Assembly (NCBI GenBank): GCA_021399435.1
Contig: JAJTUP010000011.1
Span: forward strand, 1,488,001 to 1,552,000
Length of the DNA stretch: 64,000 nt
From: Diaporthe sp. PMI_573
Taxonomy: Eukaryota; Ascomycota; Sordariomycetes; Diaporthales; Diaporthaceae
Reading direction: 5' to 3'
The notes beneath the pieces were generated by a model that did no database searches, was not told the origin of the DNA, and was given only the letters and a program-made list of their open reading frames with translations. How positions within the stretch are numbered: position 1 is the first letter of the stretch; each line of letters opens with the position of its first letter. The translations under genes were made by a program, and so were the position numbers. Shown piece by piece: positions 13,081-25,217 of this stretch.

Positions 13081-13949
13081 CTGTAGCCTGAATTATAACT
13101 TCAGGCTGCAGGAGCTTTGCCCTCCTAATATTTGCATTTATTTTCCTTCATTAATAGTGTCAGTAGACACAGCTTTTGTGTTTTATCTTGTGCCGGATTT
13201 GAAACAGTCTAAATTATAGTTGAATGCCTATAGATTTCTAAATTATTGGTATTAACAGACTAGTGTTGCTAGAGTACTGAGTCTGCGTAAAGTCTGTGCT
13301 AGACTGGGCCCTAAGCACCTAGCCCAAAGGGTGGGGACTGGTTAATATAAGCCCTTAGCTTAATGAACTATGCAACCTGTAATGAGCCTTATTGTATAGC
13401 TTTTTAAGCTATGTCTTATTAACATTATGGCTTCTAGACTGGTTGTAAGTAGTCTAAATGGAAAGCTTTAGTTATTTGACACAGCTATAGTTAATTACTG
13501 CAGCAAGTAAATTAACTCTATTGGCTTCTTACTTTGTATCTCTTAGAAGAAATCTAATTTTTACGAGAAGTTGCAAAGATCTACCCAAGCAAGTTATAGC
13601 GCCTTATAAACTATATTACATCAAGTTGCCTATAATGTTACCTTTAGGATCTATATATAAACAGCCTGTCTATAAGGTTAGGAAGTTTTAGTTATAACAA
13701 AGAATTATCGTAATTCAGTATACTTCTATCGCAGCAAGAAGTCTACTAGGTGAGCTTACACTAAATATATATATATAAATAGCGCGCTAGGCATTCTGCC
13801 CCAGCATAGCAAAACCTAAACTAAATAACAACTCATATCTTTGCCTCTTGCTTTTAGTGTTTTATAATACTTTATAAGTAAACTGTAACATAATCAAGGA
13901 AAAGCAGAACAAATATTCTTTAACGCAGCTTGTCTAGGCCTCATTTAAT

Positions 13950-16900
13950 CAAGAAGCAGATGACCGAGACCGTCGGAGCTTAAGCTTCCAAGCCCGCCTC
14001 TGCCATACTTTTTCCAACATCCAGAGTATGACTCTATAAACAGTGTCAATATGATTTCTAAAATGATTTACACTCTATAAGTATACCTTTCGTTCCCTAT
14101 ACTAAAGATGTCTATACTTAATAAGCTTACCATACTCTTTAGTACATTCTATTTCCTCTAGGTGCTGATCGTTAAAGTAGTTATTTCTTTTTGTCGGTCG
14201 ACAGTAGACAAAGGTCCACTCTTGCTCTATTTATTGCTTGTCTTTAATATAGCCGGGATACTAGGTTGGGCCTATAAGAAGTGGGAAGAGGTCCAGCTTG
14301 GGCCCTAGCTCTGGTTTAAGCTTGATGCATTCTGATGTTAGAGAGGCTTTAATGTTAGCTGGCAGCTGTAGTCTTTTACGCTTAATTGTCTCTCTCTTTC
14401 CGTATAAAGCCACATATAAGTTGATGACTTTAATACTAAGCTTATTTATTTCCTCCTCGCTTAGATTGTCTAGCTAGTAGCAGAGAAGTTTGGCTAGTCT
14501 TACATGCTTAGAGATGACAAGATCAATTGTTAGCTTAACGTATTCTTCTATCTCTTTTCCTCTTACTTGCCTCTTAAGATTCTAGGTAGGATAGTGATAG
14601 AAGTAGTTTTTACAGTACTGTTTTATAATCTATTTCTTACACTATACCTGTTTTAATTAGATTATAGCTGTTAGCGCCCGGATCTCTGCCTCATTATCAT
14701 AGCCGTCAAAGCAATACTAGCCGCTCTTAAGCTTAGCCTGCCGCTCTTCTAACTTAGTAATCTCTAGATCTAGATATAGGTTCTCCTATACCTCTAGGAA
14801 GATTATATCTTATATAGCGCAAGGATCGCAGGTTAGGCTAATATATACAAATAATTAAAACATCTAGTCCTTTATTTCTTTCTTAAGGAAGATATTCTAG
14901 AGGTAGAAATTAGTAATCTAGTTTAGGTAGGCATTTTAAAATATGAAGAACCTAGGGTCTTACCATAGTATCTGGTTGCAAACCAAATTTGGTGTGTTCC
15001 TTAAAGTGTAATGGTTAGCTTAACAGCCAGCTGCTACTGGGTGAGATTACAATATACTATTTATAGTATTTCCAGCGCCTCTGCAGCTATACTTGAGCGT
15101 CTATTGTTTCTTAAAACCCATATCTAGGCTCTAGTGTCTTATATAATCCTTTAGGGTAAAATACAATATGGCTATATCCTTAGATATAGTCCTATCTCTT
15201 GTAATACAACAAAAAAACAGGGTCTTTAACTTGGATTGTTTCTACCATATCGGCAAGCACTAATAGCTTGCTAGAACCTTAGCGCTAAGTATAGAGTTTG
15301 CATCCTTAAGGCATTCTACGTTAAAGGCTTTGCTAAATAGCATAAGACTAACAAAAAGCAGTAGGGGGTAGAATAGCAGCTTCTTGGAACAGGTCAAGAA
15401 AAAGATTGTCTTAGAATATATTAGCATCTATTATAGCGGCTAGGCAATAGGCACTAATATATAGCTTTGGCTTATTGTTGCATCCCTTATAATAAACAAA
15501 CTTAAGGGCTATAGCTAGGATAGCTTACCCTATAACTAGGTAGCAGATAACTATTATTAGGATGTCTTTGTAGTAGAGGGCTTTTGGCTGGTCCTACTTT
15601 ACTATTTCTTTTAGGAGCAGTATATAAAGCACTATAGAATCTAGGTTATCAGGCTTTTTGTTAATATTATTGTTAGCTTCTATGACGGCTTTAGCGCCAA
15701 ATAGCTTTTTAAGGGAACCATCTTTTGATGGCTTCCTCTTATTATATACTAGCTTGGCAGGCCGTACTTTTATATAGCAGATAATTATATAGTAGCCTAT
15801 ATTGTTAAGGTACTGTAGCTTGAGAGGACAAATACTAGTGTTGTAGGTAATGTTGAAAATAAATATAACCTGTAAGGAGTTGATATTAAGGACTAGTTTG
15901 TTATTAATGTTGGGCGTCTAAAGGTTAAAGCAGGGGATAAGAATATAGTTATAATACTACTAGTATGTTAGTAAAGGCAACTTCTAGGAGGTTAACCCTA
16001 TCTTATACTTTGTAAAGCTCCTTAATGTCATTATAGTTAGGATAGCGGCTGTTGATGGTTGTATAGAGTTGCTGGAATTAATAAATATACTCTTGCAAGG
16101 TATTCTAAGACTTGATCCTATATCTCTTATAGATCTATAAGAAAAAGTCCTCTATTATTGCCTTGGTTAGACTTTAGAGCATTACTATCTAGTATTTGAC
16201 TTTTATCCTATTGTAGTACCTGACTTAAAGAGGTTAGCTGATAGGATATTCTCTTAAGGACAGACATTGTAGGATTCTATAATAAACTGCTTTTATTTCC
16301 TAAAGATCCCACTAATATTGACCTTAGTCTCATTTATATACTTTGGCTTGATAAAATAGACGCCTTCTATTGTCTTATAGTGCTTAGTATACTACTTAAT
16401 TATTAAAGGAGTCGGTCTTATAGTTAGGCGGGCCTGCCCTTCTTAGGCAGCAATATGCTTGAGAAAGTCGGCGTTATGGTCGAGGAGCCTAGTTACTCTG
16501 GAGTATAGGCGAGTGGTTGTCATTCTGCCTGGTATTCTAGCAGGCGATCAATTGAGAAGCAACTAAGGTTTGTTGTAAAGCTTTCCCAGCAAGCAATACC
16601 GACGGTAGATGCAAGGATGAGAGGCCAAGGCGATTTGCATAACGGCCCTCGAACCTTCTTTATTGAGTGTTTGAGGGCCGGGGAACAGTTAGCGCGCGAG
16701 GACATTTTTATAGGCAAAGTCAAGGAGCCGGAAGTGGCTGCTACTAGCTGGGCTTCTGGGTTCCTCAAAGTAAGAAAGAGAAGGCCCAAAGTTGGGACCC
16801 CCTTTGCGCCTAGATTACGGGATGCCATGGAACGGATTAACTGCTGGAGAGGTCGGGTGGTAGAGCCCTAGGCGCTACCCTGCCTGCAGGTACACGGTAC
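13950..16900 (-). other. Long decayed reading on minus strand, probable transposon remnant
   Basis: The minus strand from about 16,520 down to 13,950 keeps protein-like text between frequent stops, as a RIP-degraded element would. I did not recognise a catalytic motif and do not assign a class. The right end (16,520-16,900) is less AT-rich and has short open frames on both strands. Confidence 0.3.
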
Positions 16901-16999
16901 CTGCTGGAGACCTTTGCCTGTGGTGTCGAGGCCGCTTAAAACAGCGGCACGCGCCAGCCAAATTCGGCGGGCTGAACACCGTAATCTCGGTTTTACAAA

Positions 17000-18570
17000 T
17001 AATAGCTTTGCCCAGCTATGCTAGGCTTTAAGGACTTAAGAACTATAATACTAGTAATAACCATTATTAAGTTGCAAAACCTACTTCCTAGTAGTCTACT
17101 TTATATAATAAGTAAGTGCTAACTAGCTATAACTAGCCTTAATTAAGGAAGAGGAAGTTTTTATTATAATACTTAAGCATATAAAGCTATAGCTATATTA
17201 TAATTTAGCGTAATTTAAACTAAAGTCTTCCTTTACTATAATATAACCAGCTATTTTTATAGCTTTATTTAAATTAGCCTTAAGGTCCTTATAAGTATTA
17301 TATTTATTATAAAAAAGTTTCAAAAAGGTAAAAGGGTTAGAAAGTGCTAGTTAGCAATAGTTTATAGTAGTAATATTATTGTTCTAGTTATAATAGTCCG
17401 CTTACCACTGCGCTTTAAGCCCTAAATAATCTGAGACCTGCGCTATTATTATAACACTAGGAAATTAAGATCTAAATAACTAGAGCTTATTTTAATACTA
17501 AATCAATTAATTCTAACAAGCAGTTAGTTAATTTAGCAATTCATTAATATATGGTAATTATAAAGTTATTAGGTAGTGATAAGGGCTTTACAGACTGGCA
17601 GTAGGCAGCTACAATTTGCACTATGGTAGTAAGGGATTAAGGTTGAATAGTGCGCTCTGATTGGCTGGAGTTGTGGGGCCTGCTGACTAATCGAGAGGTA
17701 CCCCTGTACCCTCCGATTTCTGCCCTGCGAATCTCCGTTTTCTTAAAATTAACTAGTGCCAGGGCCAGTTGCTGCCCAACCACACCGCTTTATCGCCCCA
17801 CCCCCCTAAATGCCTTTCCCCATAGATCCTTAGAATTAAACGCCTTAATTCAATACTTTGGTACAAGCTTATATATATTCTACCAATTAAGCTGCCCTCG
17901 TCGCGATCTCCGGCCGGTTATGCCTGCTGTAGGACCTCCTGTAATGCACGGCTCTTCCTGGCCCGGTGCACTCCCGGCCCGGTGTACTTCTAGATAGACC
18001 AAGGCCGGATGCAACCAACGCTAGTTGCAATAAAACGCATGAAAAACATTCCGAGACATAATAATTAACTCTTCTCTTCTTCTTTTTAAAAATACTGCGT
18101 AGTTTCTAATTAGAGATCCCTCTTCCTCCCCACCTATTTCTATTCCACTATTTCTCTCCTTTTCTTTCTCTCGCGTTAGTGCCCTCCCTATATCTTTAAA
18201 GGGGCTAGTAGAACGCACTGTCTATCCCATCTTAGTTGCTCGTTTTCAACATGATAGGTATTTACCAGATACGTCTGTACATAAAAGTTTAATGAACCAA
18301 CTTAGTTATTGATTTGAAATGAGTGGCTAGCCTTCTAGGCCCACGAAATTGCGGTTAAGCTGCAAGCTAATGCAAACGTTTTGACCCTAACCTGCAATGT
18401 TTAGGAATTTGAACATTTTAATTAACCCTGCAGCTTCTACAAATTATTAAGAAAAGAAGGGAGGCAGTGATGCAACATCTTGATGTCTGTAATTGTTGTG
18501 GACTATATGCTCATTGAAGCTATTTAAAAAATATGCTTGCGTCAGTTGGGAATTTAAAGCTAGAGATGAA
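17000..18570. other. AT-rich to GC-balanced transition
   Basis: The first 650 bases are still strongly AT-rich. From about 17,640 composition rises, and from about 18,480 it matches the gene-rich part. No gene is supported. The P450 stop codon at 18,571 lies almost at the boundary, so the cluster directly abuts the repeat-rich block. Confidence 0.5.
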
Positions 18571-20493
18571 CTATGGCATTCCTTTCCTTTTCTTCAGCCG
18601 CATCTTCTGCGTCCTGTTTGGCCCAAACTGTCCTTCCATAATCTCTCTCTGAGGCCGGGCAGCAGTGGGCGAGAGCCACTCCAAATCATAATCCACGATC
18701 AGTTTTGTGAAGATGAGCTTCGCCTGGCGAATGCAATAGTACCTGCCAGGGCACGCATGTTTACCGTATCCAAACCTACGACCCCCCCGCAAAAAATTAA
18801 TCAGTGTCCAAAAACTTCGGGTAGATATATCGTGCAATCTTTTGCTGTCACTCACATCAAATTCTCAGGAGACGAAGTGGATGCTGCCCACTGATACTCG
18901 ACCGCCTCATTATCACTGCTCGAGTCTCGGAGATGCAGGAATCGGTATGCGTCGAACTCGGCCGGCTTCTCCAGCCGATCATTCTCTTTCATGATCGCCA
19001 TGATCGGAAAGGTCAGGCGCGTGCCCCGCGGCACCGTGAGGCCGTCCGAGAAGGTAAATTTCTCATCTATTACAAGCCTCGAACAGCCGGCTTTTTTTGG
19101 TCTCAGCTTCTTTTTCTGCCCGTATTTATTGTGTTAGCGAAGAGGAAAGGTAGGTAGTACTCACTCGAGCCGGTTGGATACACTCGGCTGAGCTCCCTTA
19201 TGAAGCTGTCTTGTAACAGCAGGTCGTGAAGCAGCTTCTCTGTCCAGCCGTGCTTGGAAATCGCCTGTTGAGCTTCTTGCCGCAGGTCATTCAGAAGCGC
19301 CGGGCTCATTAAGACTTGAAATATCATCTCTGTTATCAGTGCCCCTGGTGCAAGACTTCCTGCAAAGAGGTTATGTACAACTTCGAGTGACAGCCGGTGA
19401 GGATCCATGTCTTCGTCTTTGCTCAAGTCCAGAGTCCATCTGATTCCGTCGTTCTCATCTCCTGACGGGTCTTCGTAATGTCTCTTTTCAATCCGTTTCG
19501 CGACTACTGGCTCCAGGACTTCCATGGCGAGCCTGAGATTCCGTTTGTGTGAGAGGGCGGCCAGCCAGGTGAATATGCTTCGCAGTGGCCTGAAGGGAAT
19601 TTGGATGATGATCATGGCGTGGATAAAGATCGATTGCTGAAAGTTCATCGAGGCTTTCAAGAATTTTGAATTGCGACTCAATTCGCGGCAGACAAGAGTC
19701 CGGCAGGCCACCTGGTTGGTCAAGTCGGAGATGGTATCAGCTACCTTTATCTCTTTCCACCCTGGAGAACAGATATAAGCGCATATCTGGGACGCAAGAT
19801 GCATCGACAAGTACCTTCTGGTGAGCCGACGTGGCTTTCGAATGCATTATTGACCTCATCCACGACAATTGGAGTCAAGGCAGCTGCGATTGCGGGCCTG
19901 TCAGCTTCCATTTGCAATCTTCGGTGACCCATGGCGGAGTCAAGAACATACGAAGCTGGCTGTTCATTCCCTTTTTAATGACAACAGCCATCTTGTCATA
20001 ATGGTAGAGGTCGCCGACAGAGTGACCCAAGCGGAGCGCCTTGCACAACCCATTAGCGTAACTTGGATTTTCGCCACAATCGCCTCACGTCACTCACATC
20101 ACTGATCACCTGGAAGAAGCTCAGACTGGTACTTTTGCTGTGTTTGAGGTCTGCCAAATGCTGCGGGCCCAGAACGAGCCAGTCAAGCGCCCACCATTTC
20201 AACACAAACGGTCCTTTAAACTGAGTCTCCCGAAATCAGTCTCTGTCCTTCCCGACCAGTTGTCTGAAGGAGGCTTTACATACCTGGCGATACCCTTGGT
20301 CCACCAGTTCGTGCACATGTGTTGATGGAAGCCAGGACAAATACCAAGGCAACCCCACCCTTGGGAAACGGTTGTATGGATCTACGGGTTTGAAGAGAAT
20401 GGTCGTGGATATGACGAGAAGGCCGAAGAAGACCAGCCAATTCGCAACCGACGGATCTTCCATAATACCAGAGTTTCCGAGAGAGAACACCAT
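18571..20493 (-). CDS. Cytochrome P450 monooxygenase (cluster P450 1)
   Basis: Heme-thiolate monooxygenase that probably oxidises the diketopiperazine scaffold at the ER membrane. The start at 20,493 gives an N-terminal hydrophobic anchor (WLVFFGLLVISTTILF) followed by a proline-rich hinge. Supported exons on the minus strand are 20,493-20,284, 20,220-20,098, 20,039-19,815, 19,761-19,165, 19,090-18,856 and 18,775-18,571. The I-helix reads LFAGSLAPG, the ExxR motif is ELSR in the stretch before VYPTGS, and splicing restores an intact heme loop FGYGKHACPGR. The exon 20,039-19,815 does not keep frame unless a 47-nt intron is removed (about 19,968-19,922) or a one-base frameshift is assumed. The gene is divergent from the acyltransferase. 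Its specific reaction cannot be told. Confidence 0.85.
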
Positions 20494-20835
20494 GTTCTGC
20501 TGGTTTGGGGCGCAGTGAATGTTCTGGACGCAACTTCGATTTTCTGTCGAAACGGAATCGATCGGTGACTTATTTACATACATCAGCATTTGTGACGCGC
20601 AGACGAGGTCCGGAAGCCGGAGCTTCGTTTCGGGTGCCGCTGTTTGCTGCAGTGTAACTCGCCTTTTGTACCCACAAAAAGGGTGTAAGCCGCGACGGAC
20701 TCCGTTCTCAGATTCTATGGCCGATGTTGTTAGCTTTCTAATATACTGCAGCAGACTCAGCCGTTTTATTTTTCGAAGAATTTCTTGTTTGCATTATGCT
20801 TTTGTGATTTTTGTCGTCCGGCAACGTTCGTAATT
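20494..20835. promoter_or_regulatory. Divergent promoter, P450 1 / acyltransferase
   Basis: This 342-bp gap separates two start codons pointing outward. It contains the palindrome TCCGGAAGCCGGA (about 20,607-20,619), an inverted CGG-N3-CCG of the type bound by Zn2Cys6 proteins. Confidence 0.45.
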
Positions 20836-22231
20836 ATGAATCACACATCCTTGCTCGCGACACAGCTTGAAGATCGTTCCGTTGCGAACGATGTCTTCTC
20901 CGAAGCAAATGATTCCATTATCCCGCACATTGCCTTATATGTTACCCAGCTCGTGGCATTGGCTTCGCCAAAATTCCCCGGCCGACGCTTCGTCTTCTCG
21001 GGGATTCTTCTCGCGCTGATGGCCCAGGCGACGCGCTATCCGCGCTTCACCAACGACATGGGCAGGGCGCAGCCGTTCTGCATCCAGTGGAGCTTCTGGC
21101 TCGCCACCATGGAGAAGCTGCTGCTCTCTGGAGAGGAGGGTCCCGAGGCTCACTTCTGGCGCGTCGACAAAGGACCCAGAGAGGCCGAGAGCTACTATGG
21201 CTTCAGCTTCCGCAAGCTGAGCTGGGCCTTCATGCTCATTCTCAACCAGAGGGGCGTCGGCTGGAACCATCAGGTCAAGAATGTCCCAAAGGTCACGCAG
21301 ACCAAGAAATCGGCTTTCCTGATAAACCGGCTGTTCTGGTTGGCCACGAACTTCCTCATGGCTGACTTGTTGTTTCACCTGGGCATACGATTCTTCTACA
21401 CGAATCCAGAGACTGGCGTGGTTGGAGATGTCAATTCGAAATTCCTTACGCTGGACTACGCGTGTCCAGGGTGGCGCTTTACGACTATATTCGTCTTTGC
21501 TGCGACGCCTTACTTTGCCCTTTCATTCCAAAACTCACTGTTTTCGATCATCTTTGTCAGCCTAGGATTTGGCGGGCCCGAGGTAAGTGGAAACCTTTGC
21601 ATTTGCTTCCCATCAATCTACAGTCAGTCAGTTCTGACCTGTAAATTAGGATTGGCCGGACCAGTTCAACTCGATCAGCGAAGCATTCACAGTCCGCCTT
21701 TTCTGGGGCAATTATTGGCATCAGAACCTCCGCAGGGTACGTCTTCCTTCCGTGCTGAATACACAAAGCTCTGAGCCTTCTAACCTCCACTAGGGCCTTG
21801 CCACCTGGGCCAACGCATTCGTCGATCTTATCGGCATCCGCCACGGCACCAACCTGTCTTCCTACACCCAGCTTTGGTTCAGCTTCCTCGTTTCCGGGTA
21901 TTTCCACACCATGTCACATTTCCTGTTCCCACCACCATTGAACATCACGGTTGCCGAGCGCATCCATCCCATTTTTGTATTTTTTATTCTCCAGGCCGCT
22001 GCTGTCACATTCGAAGATTTTGTACAGTGGGCTTGGTGCAAGGCTCTGGGAATGGGAGATGGCGTGCACAGATGGAGGAGGGTAGTGGGCTACATCTGGG
22101 TCGCAGGCTGGATGTGGTACTCGGTGAAATTCATTGCTCTGGCTTTTTTGAAGACGAGGGTTGGGGCCGAGAGCCCACTGCCCTTTACGGTTGTGGGACC
22201 GTGGATGGAGTACGTGCCTATGCCATTCTGA
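20836..22231 (+). CDS. Wax-synthase-type membrane O-acyltransferase
   Basis: Multi-pass membrane enzyme that probably transfers an acyl (often acetyl) group to a hydroxyl of the cluster product. Exons 20,836-21,582, 21,650-21,736 and 21,794-22,231 join in phase 0 to give 423 residues. Signature stretches are WNHQVKNVP (about residue 140-150), FWGNYWHQNLRR (about 265-277) and SFLVSGYFHTMSH, which carries the putative catalytic His. Several hydrophobic helices lie between and after these. The family includes Tri7/AusQ-like acetyltransferases of fungal clusters. Acetylated ETPs such as acetylaranotin and sirodesmin clusters also carry an acetyltransferase gene. The acyl donor and acceptor are inference. 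Confidence 0.88.
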
Positions 22232-22992
22232 GCACGACGAGATAGAGATTGGGGAGTGTACATCCGACAAAATTGTCAAGACACTCGAGCCTGTTGTGCA
22301 CGGTTCGTGATATTGGCAAAAGTTGGTGCCACTTCGATCGGCCTCGGAATTTTGTATGAGCTATCTGTGGGCCCGAAATGGCTTGAACAAAGTTATTGTG
22401 TATGAGAGCCGGAACCATCCATATCTGAATACAAGTTCCGCAAGTTGACTGCTGAAAGAGATCCGCGCATAGGTGTGGCTTTACTGTATGGGAAGCAGAA
22501 TAATCCCACCTAACAATGCGGCGAGCCTTCCGGACGGCATTGAGGCCTGCCACCTCTACGTGTTCCATTTCATCAGGCATGTGATAGCTGTTGAACACAG
22601 TGAATAACTCACGCTCGCGTAATATGAAATACTGTATGAGGAGGATTCAATATATTTACCTCCGATGTTAAGCTGTTCGGGCCGGCGGGTGTTTTACCCG
22701 GAGGATTTGTACGGCCACCGACCAGATGAATCTCATTTTCAGCCTACTTCACACCCCCTTTTCCGCTCAGTGCTGACATTGTACTGATTCACAACCGTAG
22801 GATGTTTTTGAATTCATCATAAGCGTTACTACATCTCGTGACGACTTTGACGAAAGGACGAGGCTTCTTACCAGAAACCAGGCCCTGATCTCACCATCAC
22901 CCACTGACATTCGTCATATCCATCTCGGAGCTGAATTTGATCGGAAAAGGACCAGTAAATCTAGATAAAAAGATCAACCGTCGGCAGCAGCC
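22232..22992. promoter_or_regulatory. Intergenic region upstream of methyltransferase 1
   Basis: The 761-bp gap contains no supported gene. ACGGCCACCGA at 22,711-22,721 is a one-mismatch copy of TCGGN3CCGA, and a GGGTgttttACCC inverted repeat lies near 22,687-22,699. It is about 280 bp before the next ATG. Confidence 0.35.
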
Positions 22993-24043
22993 ATGAATAC
23001 CGCACAAACCGAAGAGACGCCATCGTCCTATTTCCTACCGGTCAATTCGATTGAAGCTGAAAGGCTCATGAGCCAGCACCTTGTCCTGATAGATGCACTG
23101 GACGGGCGCATTGTGCTGCCTCCTGTCGATCTCACCAAGCCCGGCTTGAAGATTCTGGATTCGGGGACCGCAGACGGTACGTTTCCACATGGTGTTACAT
23201 GTGTCAGATTTGAGGAGAACTATAGACGACTGACGGCAAACCTTCCCAAACAAAACAGGCCATTGGATCAGCGAGCTCCGCAAGACGCTCCCAGACCCAT
23301 CGATCCACAACTACGTCGGCACGGACCTCAACCCAGCCCTGTTCCCCCAGTCCGTCCCGGCCGACACCCGCTTCCAGGTGCACAACATCGCGCACGAGTG
23401 GCCCGCCGAGCTGCACTCGACCTTCGACCTGGTCCACCAGCGCCTGACGCTCCCGGGGGCGGCGCCGGCGGCGCCCCTGCCCGGGGCGCTCCGCCAGCTG
23501 TTCCGCCTGGTCAAGCCGGGGGGCTGGGTCCAGCTCGTGGAGGCCGAGCAGGAGGGGCCCGGGTCCGGGCCCGTGTTCCACGAGTTCCTGCGGCTCGTGA
23601 GGGCGCTGTTCGACGCGACGGGGGCCGGGTGGCACTACGCGTGCGACATGCGCGGGTGGCTCGAGGGCGAGGGCGCTGTGGACGTGGGCGAGTGCGTCGT
23701 CGACCTGCGCTTCGGGGCCATGAACCCCGACCCGAGGATGGCGGACATGAGCGCCACGTCCACAGCCAAGGCCATGGACGGCTTGGTCAGGCATGCGAAG
23801 CGTGAGTTGCAATATCTCCCCCCCCCCGGGCCCCCCCAGACCCCGGTCCGTCACATTGGGCGACCGGCTGGCGGCTGATGGCTGATAACTTTATCTCTAG
23901 TGGCGGCTAACCTGAAGACGGATCTGCCGGCCGAGCAGATGGACACCCTGGGGGATAGGCTGCTTCATGAGCTGGTGACTAAGGGCGCTTGTTATCGTAT
24001 CCGATGTGTCTGGGGTAGAAAGAAGAATTCTGACGAGGCCTGA
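22993..24043 (+). CDS. SAM-dependent methyltransferase 1 (UMTA/LaeA-type fold)
   Basis: Class I methyltransferase. Exons 22,993-23,176, 23,259-23,801 and 23,901-24,043 join cleanly to 289 residues. Motif I is DSGTADGHWI (about residues 56-65, across the first junction). An acidic motif II (GTDLNP) and the post-motif LVKPGGWVQLVEAE follow. Exon 2 is exceptionally GC-rich. ETP clusters usually contain such a gene (GliN-like) for amide N-methylation, but the substrate atom cannot be read from sequence. The start ATG is preceded by GCAGCC, a good fungal context. Confidence 0.87.
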
Positions 24044-24365
24044 GTCATGAGACCGAGTATGATCTGGGAACTTTACTCTTGGTTTCTCCTCTAGGCGGTC
24101 TGTGGCTGAGACTTGAGACGGAATATATGCAGAAGCGGCTTCGATGCGCTGGAGACGGATATTACAAAGGTTTTAAAAGGCACCGTGGAATGCGATGAGT
24201 TGCTCTATTTTGATCCTGATCTTCATTTCCTTATCTTTCTCCCAGAAGGTGAATCGTCGAGGTTATCTCGGAAGTGGCCCAGGTCAAAAGGTATCAGCAA
24301 TCACACTGCTCTTTGTCCATCCCCAAGGCAGAACACCCATCATCACGTTCCGCTCCACAGATGAA
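24044..24365. other. Convergent 3' intergenic region
   Basis: This 322-bp region lies between two converging methyltransferase genes. No additional coding exon or repeat was recognised. It should hold both transcription ends. Confidence 0.4.
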
Positions 24366-25217
24366 TCAGCCTTGCTTTCGAGCAATGACGATCTGGGCAG
24401 TGGCTTTGAGAACTATGTTCCCATCCCCATCGACCTGATAGCCGGGCTCCTTGGTCAGCAGCTCCTTGTACTTGGCAATGGCCTCGTCCCACTTCTCATC
24501 ATCGTCCGCGGCCCACCCACCCCGCGGCTGGCCGATAGAGCTCCAGATGGCGGTGGCGAACTCGTCGAGATTCTTGACTGGCAAGAAGGCCGAGTGCTCA
24601 TATAGTTGGCAGTCCTCGGACTTGAACCCCCCCTTGACTAGCAGGCTCCTGATGTACCCCTTGTCGCTGTGCTGCGGGTGGGGTTCGATATTGAGCCGCG
24701 CATCTGGGCCCCAGATGGCTCGGCGTACCTTCTGGGCGCACTCTCCCTGCGGAATGTGCAGCCAGAAGGCTGTGACAGCGGTGCCGCCCGGCTTGAGGGT
24801 ACGGTACATTTCTTTCGCGGCAGCTACAGGGTTGTCGATAATAGGCAGGCCAAAGGATAGGAAGACATGGGAGAAGGTGGCATCTGGGAACGACAGGTCC
24901 TGAACATCCATGACCTCGGCCCTAGAGGGCCAACCCTTGGCCTCGGCGAAGTTGTTGTAGATGGCATTCATGGGTGGGGCGACGTCAGTGGCGTGGATCT
25001 TGATGGTGGAGGGCGGCGAGGTAGCCAGGATGCTCTCGGTGACTGGGCCCAGGCCGCAGGCCGAATCGTGAATGACGGCATCTGCAGGGAAGGGGGTCGG
25101 TAGGAGGGTCATCTCGTGTTGAGCAATGGTGAGGGTCTCGTCGGCACCTATGATCTCGAAGAGCTTGCCATCGAAGGGCATCACCTTCTTGGGAACGAAG
25201 CCGGTTGGTGCAGACAT
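24366..25217 (-). CDS. SAM-dependent methyltransferase 2
   Basis: Single-exon 283-residue class I methyltransferase. Motif I is IHDSACGLGPVTE (about residues 48-60). ATDVAPPM is the acidic loop, AEVMDVQDLSFPD the adenine-pocket stretch, and the YRTLKPGGTAVTAFW strand follows. It resembles the small methyltransferases often found in fungal clusters, including those that S-methylate ETP thiols (GtmA/TmtA type) or N-methylate. Which of these applies is undecided. It is divergent from the MFS transporter. Confidence 0.87.
   Translation of the reverse strand: MSAPTGFVPKKVMPFDGKLFEIIGADETLTIAQHEMTLLPTPFPADAVIHDSACGLGPVTESILATSPPSTIKIHATDVAPPMNAIYNNFAEAKGWPSRAEVMDVQDLSFPDATFSHVFLSFGLPIIDNPVAAAKEMYRTLKPGGTAVTAFWLHIPQGECAQKVRRAIWGPDARLNIEPHPQHSDKGYIRSLLVKGGFKSEDCQLYEHSAFLPVKNLDEFATAIWSSIGQPRGGWAADDDEKWDEAIAKYKELLTKEPGYQVDGDGNIVLKATAQIVIARKQG

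Noticed and set aside
13430..13500. MASRLVVSSLNGK-like start, possible Gag of a second copia element
   Set aside because: Interrupted within about 15 residues and not followed by recognisable Gag or Pol text; too weak to list.
23204..23854. Long open frames on the minus strand across methyltransferase 1
   Set aside because: They are antisense shadows of a very GC-rich exon; the plus strand has the SAM motifs and clean splice sites.
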